A stretch of 64,000 bases of DNA from Candidatus Edwardsiibacteriota bacterium. Its GTDB lineage: Bacteria > Edwardsbacteria > AC1 > EtOH8. Within the stretch, counting starts at the first letter, position 1. Every line of letters begins with the position of its first letter. The notes under the pieces were generated by a model that searched no databases, was not told the origin of the DNA, and saw only the letters and a list, made by a program, of their open reading frames with translations. Made by a program: the position numbers and the translations under genes. The stretch spans positions 1-64,000 of the forward strand of contig JAGVNJ010000067.1 in the NCBI GenBank assembly GCA_020053305.1, read 5' to 3'. Positions 34,833 through 42,968 of this stretch are shown one piece after another.

Positions 34833-35838
34833 TATCTCCGGCCAGGTTCTGGTTGGCGGGAGTTTTTTCGCCGGTATATATCAGCGGCAGTCCGAACAGA
34901 TGCATCCCGGAATAAAATAATATTCTCTCCAGTATAAATTTAGCCCAGGGAAATTTATAAAGCTTGGCTGTAAACCCGGCCAGATAATAAAATTTATGCC
35001 TGCCGATGAATCCTCCGGTCGCCAGTCTCTGCCTGATATTATCGGGAAATAGATACCTGCCGGCGAACCCTGCTCTCTCCAGCGCTTTCATCCAGGTTCT
35101 AATACCGTAGTGCTTTTCGATCACATCGTCCGGACCCTCAAGATGTCCGATATTTGTTTGAAATGCTTCGGCCAGACCCCGGACCGGCTCATTGGCGATC
35201 TCCAACCTTCCCAGTGATTTCATTGTTCTGAATATCTGACTCAGGCTTAAATCTAGGTTCCGGCTGTGGTGCAGGGCAGCTGAGGCGAAAGCCAGGCTGA
35301 ATACCTCTGGGCGAAAAGGTAGATGGTTGACGTCGGCCAGCACCCGGTCAAAATAAATATCCTTATCAAAATGCTGACGACCCAGCTCCAGCTTGTTGTC
35401 GGCCGAGATGTCTATGGCCACCGGCCGGTATCCCCTGCCTGCCAAGCCCGCCGTGGTCCAGCAAGTGCCGGCTCCGATATCCAGCGCCCAGCCCTGTTCA
35501 GCATTCAGCCGCAAGAGAAGTTCATTAAAATTTATTACTGTATCATGTCGGTAATTGCTCTCCAGGTGCTCGCGCTGGGCTAGCTTTTGCGGAGAAATAT
35601 CGTTTTTAACGAGAGATTCCTTCGATTTTTCATATACCCTCCGGGCTGCCCGAACCACAGAATCGGAATAAACCAGGCAATTTAGAATTCCGTCTTTTAT
35701 TGAATAGGTCAGGCCGCATCTACGGCAGGTTACCGACCCTTGAGTTACCTCAAGATCATCTTTCTTCTTTATAATAAAATGGAGATCATCAGTCCCGCAT
35801 CTGAGGCATTTTAATACTTCAATCAACGCCGACCTCAT
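34819..35838 (-). CDS. Class I SAM-dependent methyltransferase with N-terminal Trm112-like zinc region
   Basis: A 339-residue protein. CLRCG and CRRCG with YSIKDGILNCL resemble a Trm112p-like zinc region; the methyltransferase core has WALDIGAGTCWTTAGLAGRG as SAM loop and LAFASAALHHSRN as motif II. The C-terminal part is hydrophobic. It probably acts on a sugar or lipid-linked sugar. It overlaps the following GT9 gene by 14 bases and the GT2 gene by 4. Confidence 0.78.
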   Translation of the reverse strand: MRSALIEVLKCLRCGTDDLHFIIKKKDDLEVTQGSVTCRRCGLTYSIKDGILNCLVYSDSVVRAARRVYEKSKESLVKNDISPQKLAQREHLESNYRHDTVINFNELLLRLNAEQGWALDIGAGTCWTTAGLAGRGYRPVAIDISADNKLELGRQHFDKDIYFDRVLADVNHLPFRPEVFSLAFASAALHHSRNLDLSLSQIFRTMKSLGRLEIANEPVRGLAEAFQTNIGHLEGPDDVIEKHYGIRTWMKALERAGFAGRYLFPDNIRQRLATGGFIGRHKFYYLAGFTAKLYKFPWAKFILERILFYSGMHLFGLPLIYTGEKTPANQNLAGDNDGK

Positions 35839-36737
35839 GAAACATCACTCCTTCTTAAGATCGAATGCTGGCCGGACGGACCGAACCAGGCCCAGCGCCA
35901 CAGCCGGCCGCTTATCCAGGGTTCAATCCCGGTCCTGATATTTTTCCATCCCGAAACATCCGGCACCTGCCCGAACCTATGCTGCCACATCCGGCCCCAT
36001 TTTTGCCTGAACATCATCCGGGAATGCTTCCAATGGAATTTCCAACACAGGGATACCCTGCCCCCGACATAGACGCCGGAGCGCCCGGCGAAATGATAGA
36101 ATACGGCATCCTGACAGCGGATCATCTCCGGGACCGGGGCCAGCAAGGCGGCCCGGATAAAAAAATCCGGATCGGAGGCCGAGCCGGGGTTGAAGCGCTC
36201 GTCCAGCCCGGATAATTTTTCCCAGAGCCCGGCCGGGATCAGGAACGGATAGTTGATCCCCGGTTCGATCATTCCTTTCTGCTTTTGCGCCCTTTGCCAA
36301 GCCCTTTCAATGAAGCTTTCGCGCTTAAAATCCTCCGGACTATGTCCCATATCTATTTTTTCATGGCAGGGAGGGACCTCTATCAGGCCTGGCTCCCAAA
36401 CCTTGCCGCTGACTATTCTGCCGGGGCTTGCCGTGGAGAGCAATGCTTCGTCCCAGCCCGGGGCCGGCACCATGTCGTCATTGCACAGGAACAGATATTC
36501 TCCCTCGGCCAGTCCGGCCGCCAGATTGGTGGCGGTGCAGAGGCCCTGTCGGCGCTGGGTCAGGCTGATGATGAGGGGGTATTGCTGTAGAAAGTCGACA
36601 TGCTGCCGGTTGTATCCGTCCAGTCCGACGATGACCTGGCAGTGCCGGCTCTTTAAGTATTCCGGCAGACATAGCTGGAGGAATTCCAGATTTCTGAAGG
36701 AAGGAATGATTACTGATATCTTATATCTATAAGACAT
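35835..36737 (-). CDS. Glycosyltransferase family 2
   Basis: A 300-residue GT-A protein. ISVIIPSFRNLEFLQLCLPE starts the fold, and YLFLCNDDMVPAPGW carries the DxD-equivalent NDDM. The C-terminal half (FHWKHSRMMFRQKWGRMWQ) is basic and aromatic. It resembles the rhamnosyl/GalNAc-type GT2 enzymes, but the substrate is not readable. It overlaps the WbqC gene by 11 bases and the methyltransferase gene by 4. Confidence 0.8.
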   Translation of the reverse strand: MSYRYKISVIIPSFRNLEFLQLCLPEYLKSRHCQVIVGLDGYNRQHVDFLQQYPLIISLTQRRQGLCTATNLAAGLAEGEYLFLCNDDMVPAPGWDEALLSTASPGRIVSGKVWEPGLIEVPPCHEKIDMGHSPEDFKRESFIERAWQRAQKQKGMIEPGINYPFLIPAGLWEKLSGLDERFNPGSASDPDFFIRAALLAPVPEMIRCQDAVFYHFAGRSGVYVGGRVSLCWKFHWKHSRMMFRQKWGRMWQHRFGQVPDVSGWKNIRTGIEPWISGRLWRWAWFGPSGQHSILRRSDVS

Positions 36738-37422
36738 CTGCTTTTACGATCCTTTTTACCGCCTGTGGCCCGCAATTATAGAGCATGTCGATTATTGACA
36801 GGCCGGGCACGAAGTCCCCACACAACTGGGGGTAGGCCTGCGGATAATAGGTGACAAACCTTAGCTCTATCCCGGCCTCTTTGAATTTTTTTTCATCAAG
36901 ATATTTTTTTCCGCCCGGACCGGAAAGATAGACCTGGGCCGACATTTTATTGCAGATATCTATCAGCAGTTCGCTGGACTTTGAATTTATATTCAGCTCG
37001 GATAGGTTTGTGAATTTCGGAATAACACCCAGATTTACTGCTATTGACTTTATCAATTCAATATTAAGCAGGGATAGTCTATCCCATTTATTTTTGTAAG
37101 CAGCATCATTCAGCCAAGAGCTTTCTCTGAAATACGGGGCCTTGGAGTAACATGATTCCAAGCTCCGTTGATGAGCCTTCTGCCATTCGGAATCATTATC
37201 AATATTTACTTCCGAGATGTTTTGAAAATAACGGCCTTTTTTGAACACCGGCACCGACAGCCATTGGGACTTGCCTCTGATGCCCTTGATCAAACAACGG
37301 GCGGTGTATGAGGTGCGTGAGTACTGGACGCTGTCCAGGAACACAAAAGCATCACAGCGGGCCATCTTATAGAAGTATCCGGCCCAGGGAAGATAGTTGG
37401 GTTGATGGGCGGCTAAGATCAT
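36727..37422 (-). CDS. WbqC-like family protein
   Basis: A 231-residue protein that begins AAHQPNYLPWAGYFYKMARC and continues FVFLDSVQYSRTSY, the diagnostic pattern of the WbqC family. These cytoplasmic proteins occur in O-antigen and capsule loci and near amino-sugar or glycine-modification genes; their reaction is not established to my knowledge. Near the C-terminus SGPGGKKYLDEKKFKEAGIE is conserved-looking. The neighbouring PIG-L deacetylase suggests they act on the same N-acetyl sugar (inference). Confidence 0.87.
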   Translation of the reverse strand: MILAAHQPNYLPWAGYFYKMARCDAFVFLDSVQYSRTSYTARCLIKGIRGKSQWLSVPVFKKGRYFQNISEVNIDNDSEWQKAHQRSLESCYSKAPYFRESSWLNDAAYKNKWDRLSLLNIELIKSIAVNLGVIPKFTNLSELNINSKSSELLIDICNKMSAQVYLSGPGGKKYLDEKKFKEAGIELRFVTYYPQAYPQLCGDFVPGLSIIDMLYNCGPQAVKRIVKADVL

Positions 37423-37428
37423 AATATT

Positions 37429-38058
37429 TTACCGTATTACCCACCTAATTACCTCGAAAGCCTCGGCAAAGGCGGCCCCGATCTGGGTCCCGCGGGTCTT
37501 GGCCAGGGCCCGGATGAACTCCTCGTTGGCGTAGAATCGGTCCAGCTGCGATCTATAGCGCTTCAAAGCCCAGACCTTGGCCTGAATATGTTTTTCCTCC
37601 AGCAGTACGAAAGATTCGGTATTGAAGGTCTTGTTGTTCCAGGGGATCTCGTAGCCCAATATGGTCCGGTCCTTGAAGGCTCGGAAACCCTCCTGGGCGA
37701 TGGTCAGATGATCCTGGTGGGTGTCGTTGAAGCAGGGCATCAGCACCAGGTCCGGCTCAATCCTATCCTTGAGGGCCACCATATCCTCCAACAGCGCCTG
37801 ACGGTGCTCGGGAAAATCCCTGACGCTGTAATCATAGATGAACCGGTTCTTGTTGGCAATCCCCAGGCTGTCCATGGCGTCGTTCAGTTCGTTCTTAAGG
37901 GTGTCGGGATGGACGCCGGGCGGAAGGGATTTTTCGGCCGAGGAAAAGGCCGCATAGCAGACCTCGGCCCCCTGTTCCACAAGCCTGGCCATAAACCCGC
38001 CGCAGCCGAATTCCCCGTCATCGGTATGCGGCGCCAGCACCAGAATTTTTTTAAACAT
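37429..38058 (-). CDS. PIG-L/LmbE family deacetylase
   Basis: A 209-residue zinc-dependent N-deacetylase. The metal motif appears as APHTDDGEFGCGG at the N-terminus and the second histidine cluster as NDTHQDHLTIAQE. It would remove an acetyl group from an N-acetylated sugar in the cytoplasm. The usual HPDDE reads HTDDG here, losing one acidic residue. The ATG at 38058 is chosen because AGGAG lies 6 bases upstream; the longer form would start with a TTG. Confidence 0.87.
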   Translation of the reverse strand: MFKKILVLAPHTDDGEFGCGGFMARLVEQGAEVCYAAFSSAEKSLPPGVHPDTLKNELNDAMDSLGIANKNRFIYDYSVRDFPEHRQALLEDMVALKDRIEPDLVLMPCFNDTHQDHLTIAQEGFRAFKDRTILGYEIPWNNKTFNTESFVLLEEKHIQAKVWALKRYRSQLDRFYANEEFIRALAKTRGTQIGAAFAEAFEVIRWVIR

Positions 38059-38077
38059 ATATCGCTCCTGCAAAATA

Positions 38078-39349
38078 TTAAACCTTCAATACCTGGTCAA
38101 TGACGGATCGCCATTTATCAGCGCACCTGTCGATGGAGAGAGTTTCCTCCACCAGTTTAAATCCGTTATTGCGGTGGTCACCGTAGCCCGCAAAAAATTC
38201 TGCTTCTTTTTTCAGGGATTCATTCTGATCGGGATCGACCACCAGCCCGCAGCGGTACTTCTCGATCAGCCGGGCCACCCCCTCCACATGCGGAGTGCAG
38301 ATCACCGGCATCCCCGCCGCCAGATATTCCCCCAGCTTGACCGACAGGCAGACCTTGGTATTTGCAACCTTCCTCTCCAGTATCAGCCCGGCATCGCCCA
38401 AGGCCAGCATCTCCTCCAGTTCCGGCCCTTCGGGATGATATATCCTGAAATCGTCCGGGCCCAGCCCTTCGTCAAGCAGGGCCTTTTCTATGGCCGGGCC
38501 GAAAGCGGGCGTTCCTGAAGCAACGACCAGAATGGCATCGGGCCTGACTTTTTTTAAACGCAACAGGTATTTTCCAACCAAGCCCCGGTCGCCAGGCGTG
38601 CCGAAGGAGCCCAGATGCAGCAGAACGAAACGATCCTCCAGCCCGTATTTGGCCTTGGTTTTTTCTTTATCCGGCGGTTTGATCTTGCCGGGGTCCACGC
38701 AGCAGGGGATGAATTCCACCCTGGCGCCTGGATCGATGCCCAAAACATGCTCCACGAAAGGCTGGGAGACGACCACACAGGCCCGGGAGAAAGCAATAAT
38801 CTTTTTTTCCAGTTCTTTCCAGAATTGATAATCCGGGGAATTTACATCGTATCGGCCGGCATTTACCGACTCCTCGGGATACATCCCCCGCAGGTCGAAT
38901 AGGTATGGGATCTTCAATATCTTCTTCGCCCACCAGGCCAGCAAGGCCGCCGGATAACTCCGGGCGATTATCAAGTCCGGCTTTAAAAACAATAGCTTCA
39001 GAACAAGCCCGGGAAGTGTCGCGGCAATGAATAATACCGTTTCATTTTTCTTTAGGTTGAACTGCCTGGGCAAAAAGGGATATGGCGTCAATGATGTCCG
39101 GTAAGTAATGCCCTTCATTAACAACCCGGATCGTAGGGCCTTGTTTCTGTTTCGGCTCTTGATATATTGCTTGAAAGAATTCCGTCGGCTCAAGTAGAAG
39201 CTGGCCGGTATCACCGACAGGAATGACACCTGCCACTGGCCGCTTGACAGATTCCGGGCTCTAACCAGGGGATCGAAGAACTGGGTCTCTATCAGGCGGG
39301 ACCGGAACGGAGCCTCGATGGCGGTCAGGGCCAGCACCTTCCTCATCAC
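38078..39349 (-). CDS. Glycosyltransferase (GT4-like)
   Basis: A 423-residue GT-B type protein. The N-terminal part includes LPGLVLKLLFLKPDLIIARS and IPYLFDLRGMYPEESVNAGR, the donor half LLHLGSFGTPGDRGLVGKYL, and the C-terminus VKLGEYLAAGMPVICTPHVE. It resembles GT4 enzymes of capsule loci without the strict E-x7-E motif; KLGEYLAAG is the equivalent. It overlaps the radical SAM gene by 4 bases and precedes the deacetylase. The sugar is unknown. Confidence 0.78.
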   Translation of the reverse strand: MMRKVLALTAIEAPFRSRLIETQFFDPLVRARNLSSGQWQVSFLSVIPASFYLSRRNSFKQYIKSRNRNKALRSGLLMKGITYRTSLTPYPFLPRQFNLKKNETVLFIAATLPGLVLKLLFLKPDLIIARSYPAALLAWWAKKILKIPYLFDLRGMYPEESVNAGRYDVNSPDYQFWKELEKKIIAFSRACVVVSQPFVEHVLGIDPGARVEFIPCCVDPGKIKPPDKEKTKAKYGLEDRFVLLHLGSFGTPGDRGLVGKYLLRLKKVRPDAILVVASGTPAFGPAIEKALLDEGLGPDDFRIYHPEGPELEEMLALGDAGLILERKVANTKVCLSVKLGEYLAAGMPVICTPHVEGVARLIEKYRCGLVVDPDQNESLKKEAEFFAGYGDHRNNGFKLVEETLSIDRCADKWRSVIDQVLKV

Positions 39350-40461
39350 AAAACCCTCATCCGGTAACAGTCCACGCAGATGGGAAAGAGATTTGCCTCC
39401 GCCAGCCTTTTGCGGAAATTCCTAAACTCCGGAGAATTCCAAGCCTCGGCCAGCGTTACCTGCCGAAGATCTCCGAAGCTCTGCCGGAAATGCTGGCAAT
39501 GGATCAGCCGGCCCGAGGGGTCCACCCTGACGGTATCCAGGGCTCCGCAACTCAGCCGGTGTTTCTTTCTGATGCTGCCGTCCCGGATATCAGAGTAATT
39601 CGCCAGAAAACTTTCCGGACTGGTGCTGGTTCTCATGCCGCAGCTTTTCCCCAATGCCAGGCCGGATTTCAGGTCCTCCAACAATTGGCGGGTGTCCGTT
39701 TTGTATTCCAGCTCCGGTTTGGATGTGATACAGATGTTTTTTTCGTCAATGCCGGACAAACGGGCCGTCTCTTTTATATCGTCCTGGCTGTGGTTGACGA
39801 TCAGCGAAAGATCTATCGATCTCACCTTCAGGTCGTCCAGCAGTTCTATCAGCTCCCCCAGCTTTTCCCGGTTGCTGTCCAGTATCAGAATGCTCACTGT
39901 AACCGGCAGCCCGGATTGCACCGCCAGCTCTATGCCCCGGCGGGCCCGGTTGAAAACATCCTTCCCGGGGCGTATCTGGTCGTCGACTCCGGCCACCCCT
40001 TCCAGCGAGGCCCCGAAATTCCTGATATGATCCTTATGATCGGACCAGGATTTGATCCTTGCCTCATCCAGCAGGGTGGAATTGGTCTGGACCGAAACTT
40101 CCAGGCCCAGCCCCACTGCCGCCTTCATCAGATCTTCCAGGTCGGTTCTGACAAACGGCTCGGAGCCGATGAACCCGATGGTCCGGAAATCATGCTGTTT
40201 TTTCAGGCCTTTTATGAATTCGACGGCGGCTCCGGTGTCCATCTCCGGGCAGGAGCCCTCGGTGTGATGCTGGCGGTGGCAGCACATGACGCACGACAGG
40301 TTGCAGCGCTGGGTGGGTTCGAACACCAGTCCCCTGGGCAGCGGTATTTTTCCGCCCTCCAGCGCCAGCTGTTGAAGGGCCTCCATCCGCTGTTTTTGCA
40401 GTTTCCGCCTGACGGCTCTCAGGGGAGGGGTGTTTTTTATCATATCAATCGGCGATCTCAT
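39346..40461 (-). CDS. Radical SAM protein with SPASM-like C-terminus
   Basis: A 371-residue radical SAM enzyme. The cluster motif C-x3-C-x2-C is at residues 53-60 in PTQRCNLSCVMCCHR. The SAM-binding glycine region follows (TIGFIGSEPFVRTDLEDL). The C-terminal part has several cysteines (SCGALDTV, LIHCQHF, FPICVDCYRMR) as in SPASM domains holding extra Fe-S clusters. In glycan loci such enzymes may dehydrogenate or epimerise sugars; the substrate here is unknown. The start overlaps the end of the flippase gene by 17 bases; an ATG at 40443 is an alternative. Confidence 0.85.
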   Translation of the reverse strand: MRSPIDMIKNTPPLRAVRRKLQKQRMEALQQLALEGGKIPLPRGLVFEPTQRCNLSCVMCCHRQHHTEGSCPEMDTGAAVEFIKGLKKQHDFRTIGFIGSEPFVRTDLEDLMKAAVGLGLEVSVQTNSTLLDEARIKSWSDHKDHIRNFGASLEGVAGVDDQIRPGKDVFNRARRGIELAVQSGLPVTVSILILDSNREKLGELIELLDDLKVRSIDLSLIVNHSQDDIKETARLSGIDEKNICITSKPELEYKTDTRQLLEDLKSGLALGKSCGMRTSTSPESFLANYSDIRDGSIRKKHRLSCGALDTVRVDPSGRLIHCQHFRQSFGDLRQVTLAEAWNSPEFRNFRKRLAEANLFPICVDCYRMRVL

Positions 40462-41731
40462 TCAGGCCGCTTTCATGTTCGCTGATAAGGGTATATTCCC
40501 CGGCTTTCTCCGGGGAGATCGCCTGGGATCTTTTTCTGATGAACAGTCCGATGAATATCAGGGCCTGGATGGTGTAGGATATGCTGGAAGCGGCGGCGGC
40601 CCCCGAGATGCCGTATTTCGGGATCAGCCAGAAGTTAAGCGGGATATTGCACAGCAGTCCGGAGGCCTTGCCCCAGACCAGCACCTCGGGGGAGCCCATC
40701 TCGGCTATCAACGGCGCCTCCAAAAATTTGGGTATCGCCAGCATTACGGTTCCCGGCAGAAGCAAGATAAACGGCCAGGCGGCTCCGGCAAAGGGCTCCC
40801 CGTATAACAGCCGGATGGCGGGGCCGACCAAAAAGGCCGCAATCAAAGCCAGGCCGGAGGTGGCGGCCAAAGTCACCAGGGCCGCCTTTTTAACTATGTC
40901 CCGGGAAAGGCCGTCACGGGCCAGCCCCGAGAAGACCGGGGCGTAAAGCCCCCGGGGTATCATCCATAGCAACTCGGAGAGAAAGGCCGCCGTGGCATAG
41001 AGGCCCACCTGAACATTGTCTTTCCATAAAAGGATCAGAAATATATCCGCCCGGTAATGCAGAAACCCCAGGATCTCACCGGCGAAGACCTTCATCCCGA
41101 ACTTGAAAAAATCCGCGATCTGTCTTACTGACAATGCGGCCGATTTTGGCCTTAGATAAACCCACAGGGCGCCGGCCGAGATGATAAACGCCGCCCAGTT
41201 CAGGATCACCGAGGCCAGGATCACCGCCTGAAGCTTGTTGCCCAGCAGGATCAGGAAAATCACTAATATCAAAAGCCGGAATATTTGAAAGCCCGTCCGC
41301 CACCAGTTGTAGCCCCGGAGCAGGCCCAGACCCAAAAATATCTCCGGCAGGAAGGTCAGCCATAGGCCGGGAGGGATCAGGCTCAGGATCACGAAGCGAT
41401 TGAAACCGCCCCAGGCCTCGGCCGGCAGTCTAACCGCCGCCCCGGTGATGATCATGGCCAGGCCGCCCAAGATCAGGCTGGCCAGCAGCAGGAATAGAAC
41501 CACCGATTCGGGCTGATATTTTTTCCTGGCCAGCTGGTAGGCCCCCGAGGTCCCCAGCCCCAGTTCGGCGAACACCACCGCCGTCTGGGGGATCAACAGG
41601 CAGGAGACGAATATCCCCTTGAGCTCCGGGCCCAGGGTTCGGTTTATCAGGACGCTGGCAAACATCCCTATGGCCAGCACCCCCAGGTGGCTGATCAGGG
41701 TATCCAGGCTTTGGCTAAGAAGTTTTTTCAT
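40445..41731 (-). CDS. Lipopolysaccharide/oligosaccharide flippase family protein (MOP superfamily)
   Basis: A 428-residue polytopic protein of about twelve membrane segments. IGMFASVLINRTLGPELKGI and LGTSGAYQLARKKYQPE are typical of the polysaccharide biosynthesis/MurJ-like branch. It should flip a lipid-linked sugar. It is GC-rich, unlike the Wzx at 21026, and appears to be the first gene of the second glycan locus. Confidence 0.8.
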   Translation of the reverse strand: MKKLLSQSLDTLISHLGVLAIGMFASVLINRTLGPELKGIFVSCLLIPQTAVVFAELGLGTSGAYQLARKKYQPESVVLFLLLASLILGGLAMIITGAAVRLPAEAWGGFNRFVILSLIPPGLWLTFLPEIFLGLGLLRGYNWWRTGFQIFRLLILVIFLILLGNKLQAVILASVILNWAAFIISAGALWVYLRPKSAALSVRQIADFFKFGMKVFAGEILGFLHYRADIFLILLWKDNVQVGLYATAAFLSELLWMIPRGLYAPVFSGLARDGLSRDIVKKAALVTLAATSGLALIAAFLVGPAIRLLYGEPFAGAAWPFILLLPGTVMLAIPKFLEAPLIAEMGSPEVLVWGKASGLLCNIPLNFWLIPKYGISGAAAASSISYTIQALIFIGLFIRKRSQAISPEKAGEYTLISEHESGLNEIAD

Positions 41732-41793
41732 ATCAAAACGACGGGGATAGATATTCTCACCCCCGTCGCATTGGTCTCCCGATATTCAAATTT

Positions 41794-42918
41794 TCAGCTG
41801 CCCATCTTCTGGTTGAGGTCCAGCTCCTCTTTACGGCGGGCCTCTATCCGCTCGGCTATCTCCTGCTCTTCCTTCTGCCGTTTTTCGATGCGGCGGTCCA
41901 GATCTACCACCTTTTTCCGGATCAATTCTATCTTCTGGGCCAGCTTGACCTCCTCCTGCTTGTGGCCCGAGATCTTGGCGGCCAGTTCTTTCTCCTCGCT
42001 GGTCAGGGCGGCCTGGCGTTCCAGGGGATTGGCCTCCAGTATCTTCTTGCGCTTCTCGATATGGTCGGCCTGCTCCGCAGCCTCTTTCTTCAGGGCCTCC
42101 AGCTTATAAGTCTCCTCGAACTGCTGTTTCTTCATCTCCTCGATCTGCTGCTCCATGGCCCCCTGCTGGCTTTGCATCTGTTCGGCCTGGGCCAGCTGCT
42201 GCTTGGCGGCCGCCAGCTTGGCCGATACGGATGATTCCTCGGCCTTGAGGGCGCTCAGCTTGGCGTCGCTCACCGCCGCCCCGCCGGGCCCGGCCGTGAG
42301 GCCGGCCAGTTCTTTGGATTTACCGGAGATCAGCGCCACCGGCGCGGCGATGCCTATTATCATGGCTATCAGGCCGATGATCATCAGCAGGTTTTTGCTG
42401 CCCCCGCCGCCGCCCTTGGCCATCGGGGTCTCCACGGTCATCCGCAGGCCGCCGATGATGGTCTTCATGGAGATTATCGGGGTGGCCACCCAGACGCTGC
42501 CAGCCGAGAGTTCATTGACGGTGAATTTCTCTCCGGCGTCCGGCTTCATCCCGGACGGGACCTTGTAGGTTTTTTCTATCTCGTCCTCCTTGGCGGAGTA
42601 CACTACCATCCGCTTGTCGTCCAACACCCAGATGTCCTTGATCTCGGGAAAATCGGCCTTGATGTCCTTGACCACCTTGTCCAGGAAGAACTGGCGCTCC
42701 ATGGCGTCCTCGTAATCCAGGATCCCCCTGGCCGACAGCCGGGCCACGGATTTAGCCAGCACTTCAAGCTGTTTGTCCCGCTGCTCGCTCACGGCTACGG
42801 TATCCGAGCCCGGCCAGGCGGCCACCGACATTCCGGTGACGCCGCCTACCGTCAAAACCGCGACCACCGCCAGAGTGATCATCAAGCCATTCAAATTAAC
42901 AGCTTTTTTATCCGCCAT
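41794..42918 (-). CDS. Two-TM protein with periplasmic sensor-like domain and long cytoplasmic coiled coil, family unknown
   Basis: 374 residues. A first membrane segment lies at about 11-34 (GLMITLAVVAVLTVGGVTG), then an extracytoplasmic region of about 150 residues (DIWVLDDKRMVVYSAKED, then VNELSAGSVWVATPIISMK) that resembles single Cache/PAS-like sensor domains. A Gly-rich linker (AKGGGGGSKN) leads to a second membrane segment (LLMIIGLIAMIIGIAAPVAL) and roughly 150 residues of charged heptad coiled coil, ending in EEQEIAERIEARRKEELDL. There is no kinase, cyclase or chemotaxis output domain. The ATG is preceded by GGAGG. I do not recognise a family; a sensor that works through coiled-coil contacts is an inference. 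Confidence 0.7.
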   Translation of the reverse strand: MADKKAVNLNGLMITLAVVAVLTVGGVTGMSVAAWPGSDTVAVSEQRDKQLEVLAKSVARLSARGILDYEDAMERQFFLDKVVKDIKADFPEIKDIWVLDDKRMVVYSAKEDEIEKTYKVPSGMKPDAGEKFTVNELSAGSVWVATPIISMKTIIGGLRMTVETPMAKGGGGGSKNLLMIIGLIAMIIGIAAPVALISGKSKELAGLTAGPGGAAVSDAKLSALKAEESSVSAKLAAAKQQLAQAEQMQSQQGAMEQQIEEMKKQQFEETYKLEALKKEAAEQADHIEKRKKILEANPLERQAALTSEEKELAAKISGHKQEEVKLAQKIELIRKKVVDLDRRIEKRQKEEQEIAERIEARRKEELDLNQKMGS

Positions 42919-42968
42919 AGCCCCTCCATATAAACCATTATTAGACTATATATTTACCATATTTTCCA

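Noticed and set aside
39490-40485. 331-residue plus-strand frame opposite the radical SAM gene
   Set aside because: Low-complexity Gln/His/Val-rich composition, no motif, fully antisense to a gene with clear Fe-S motifs.
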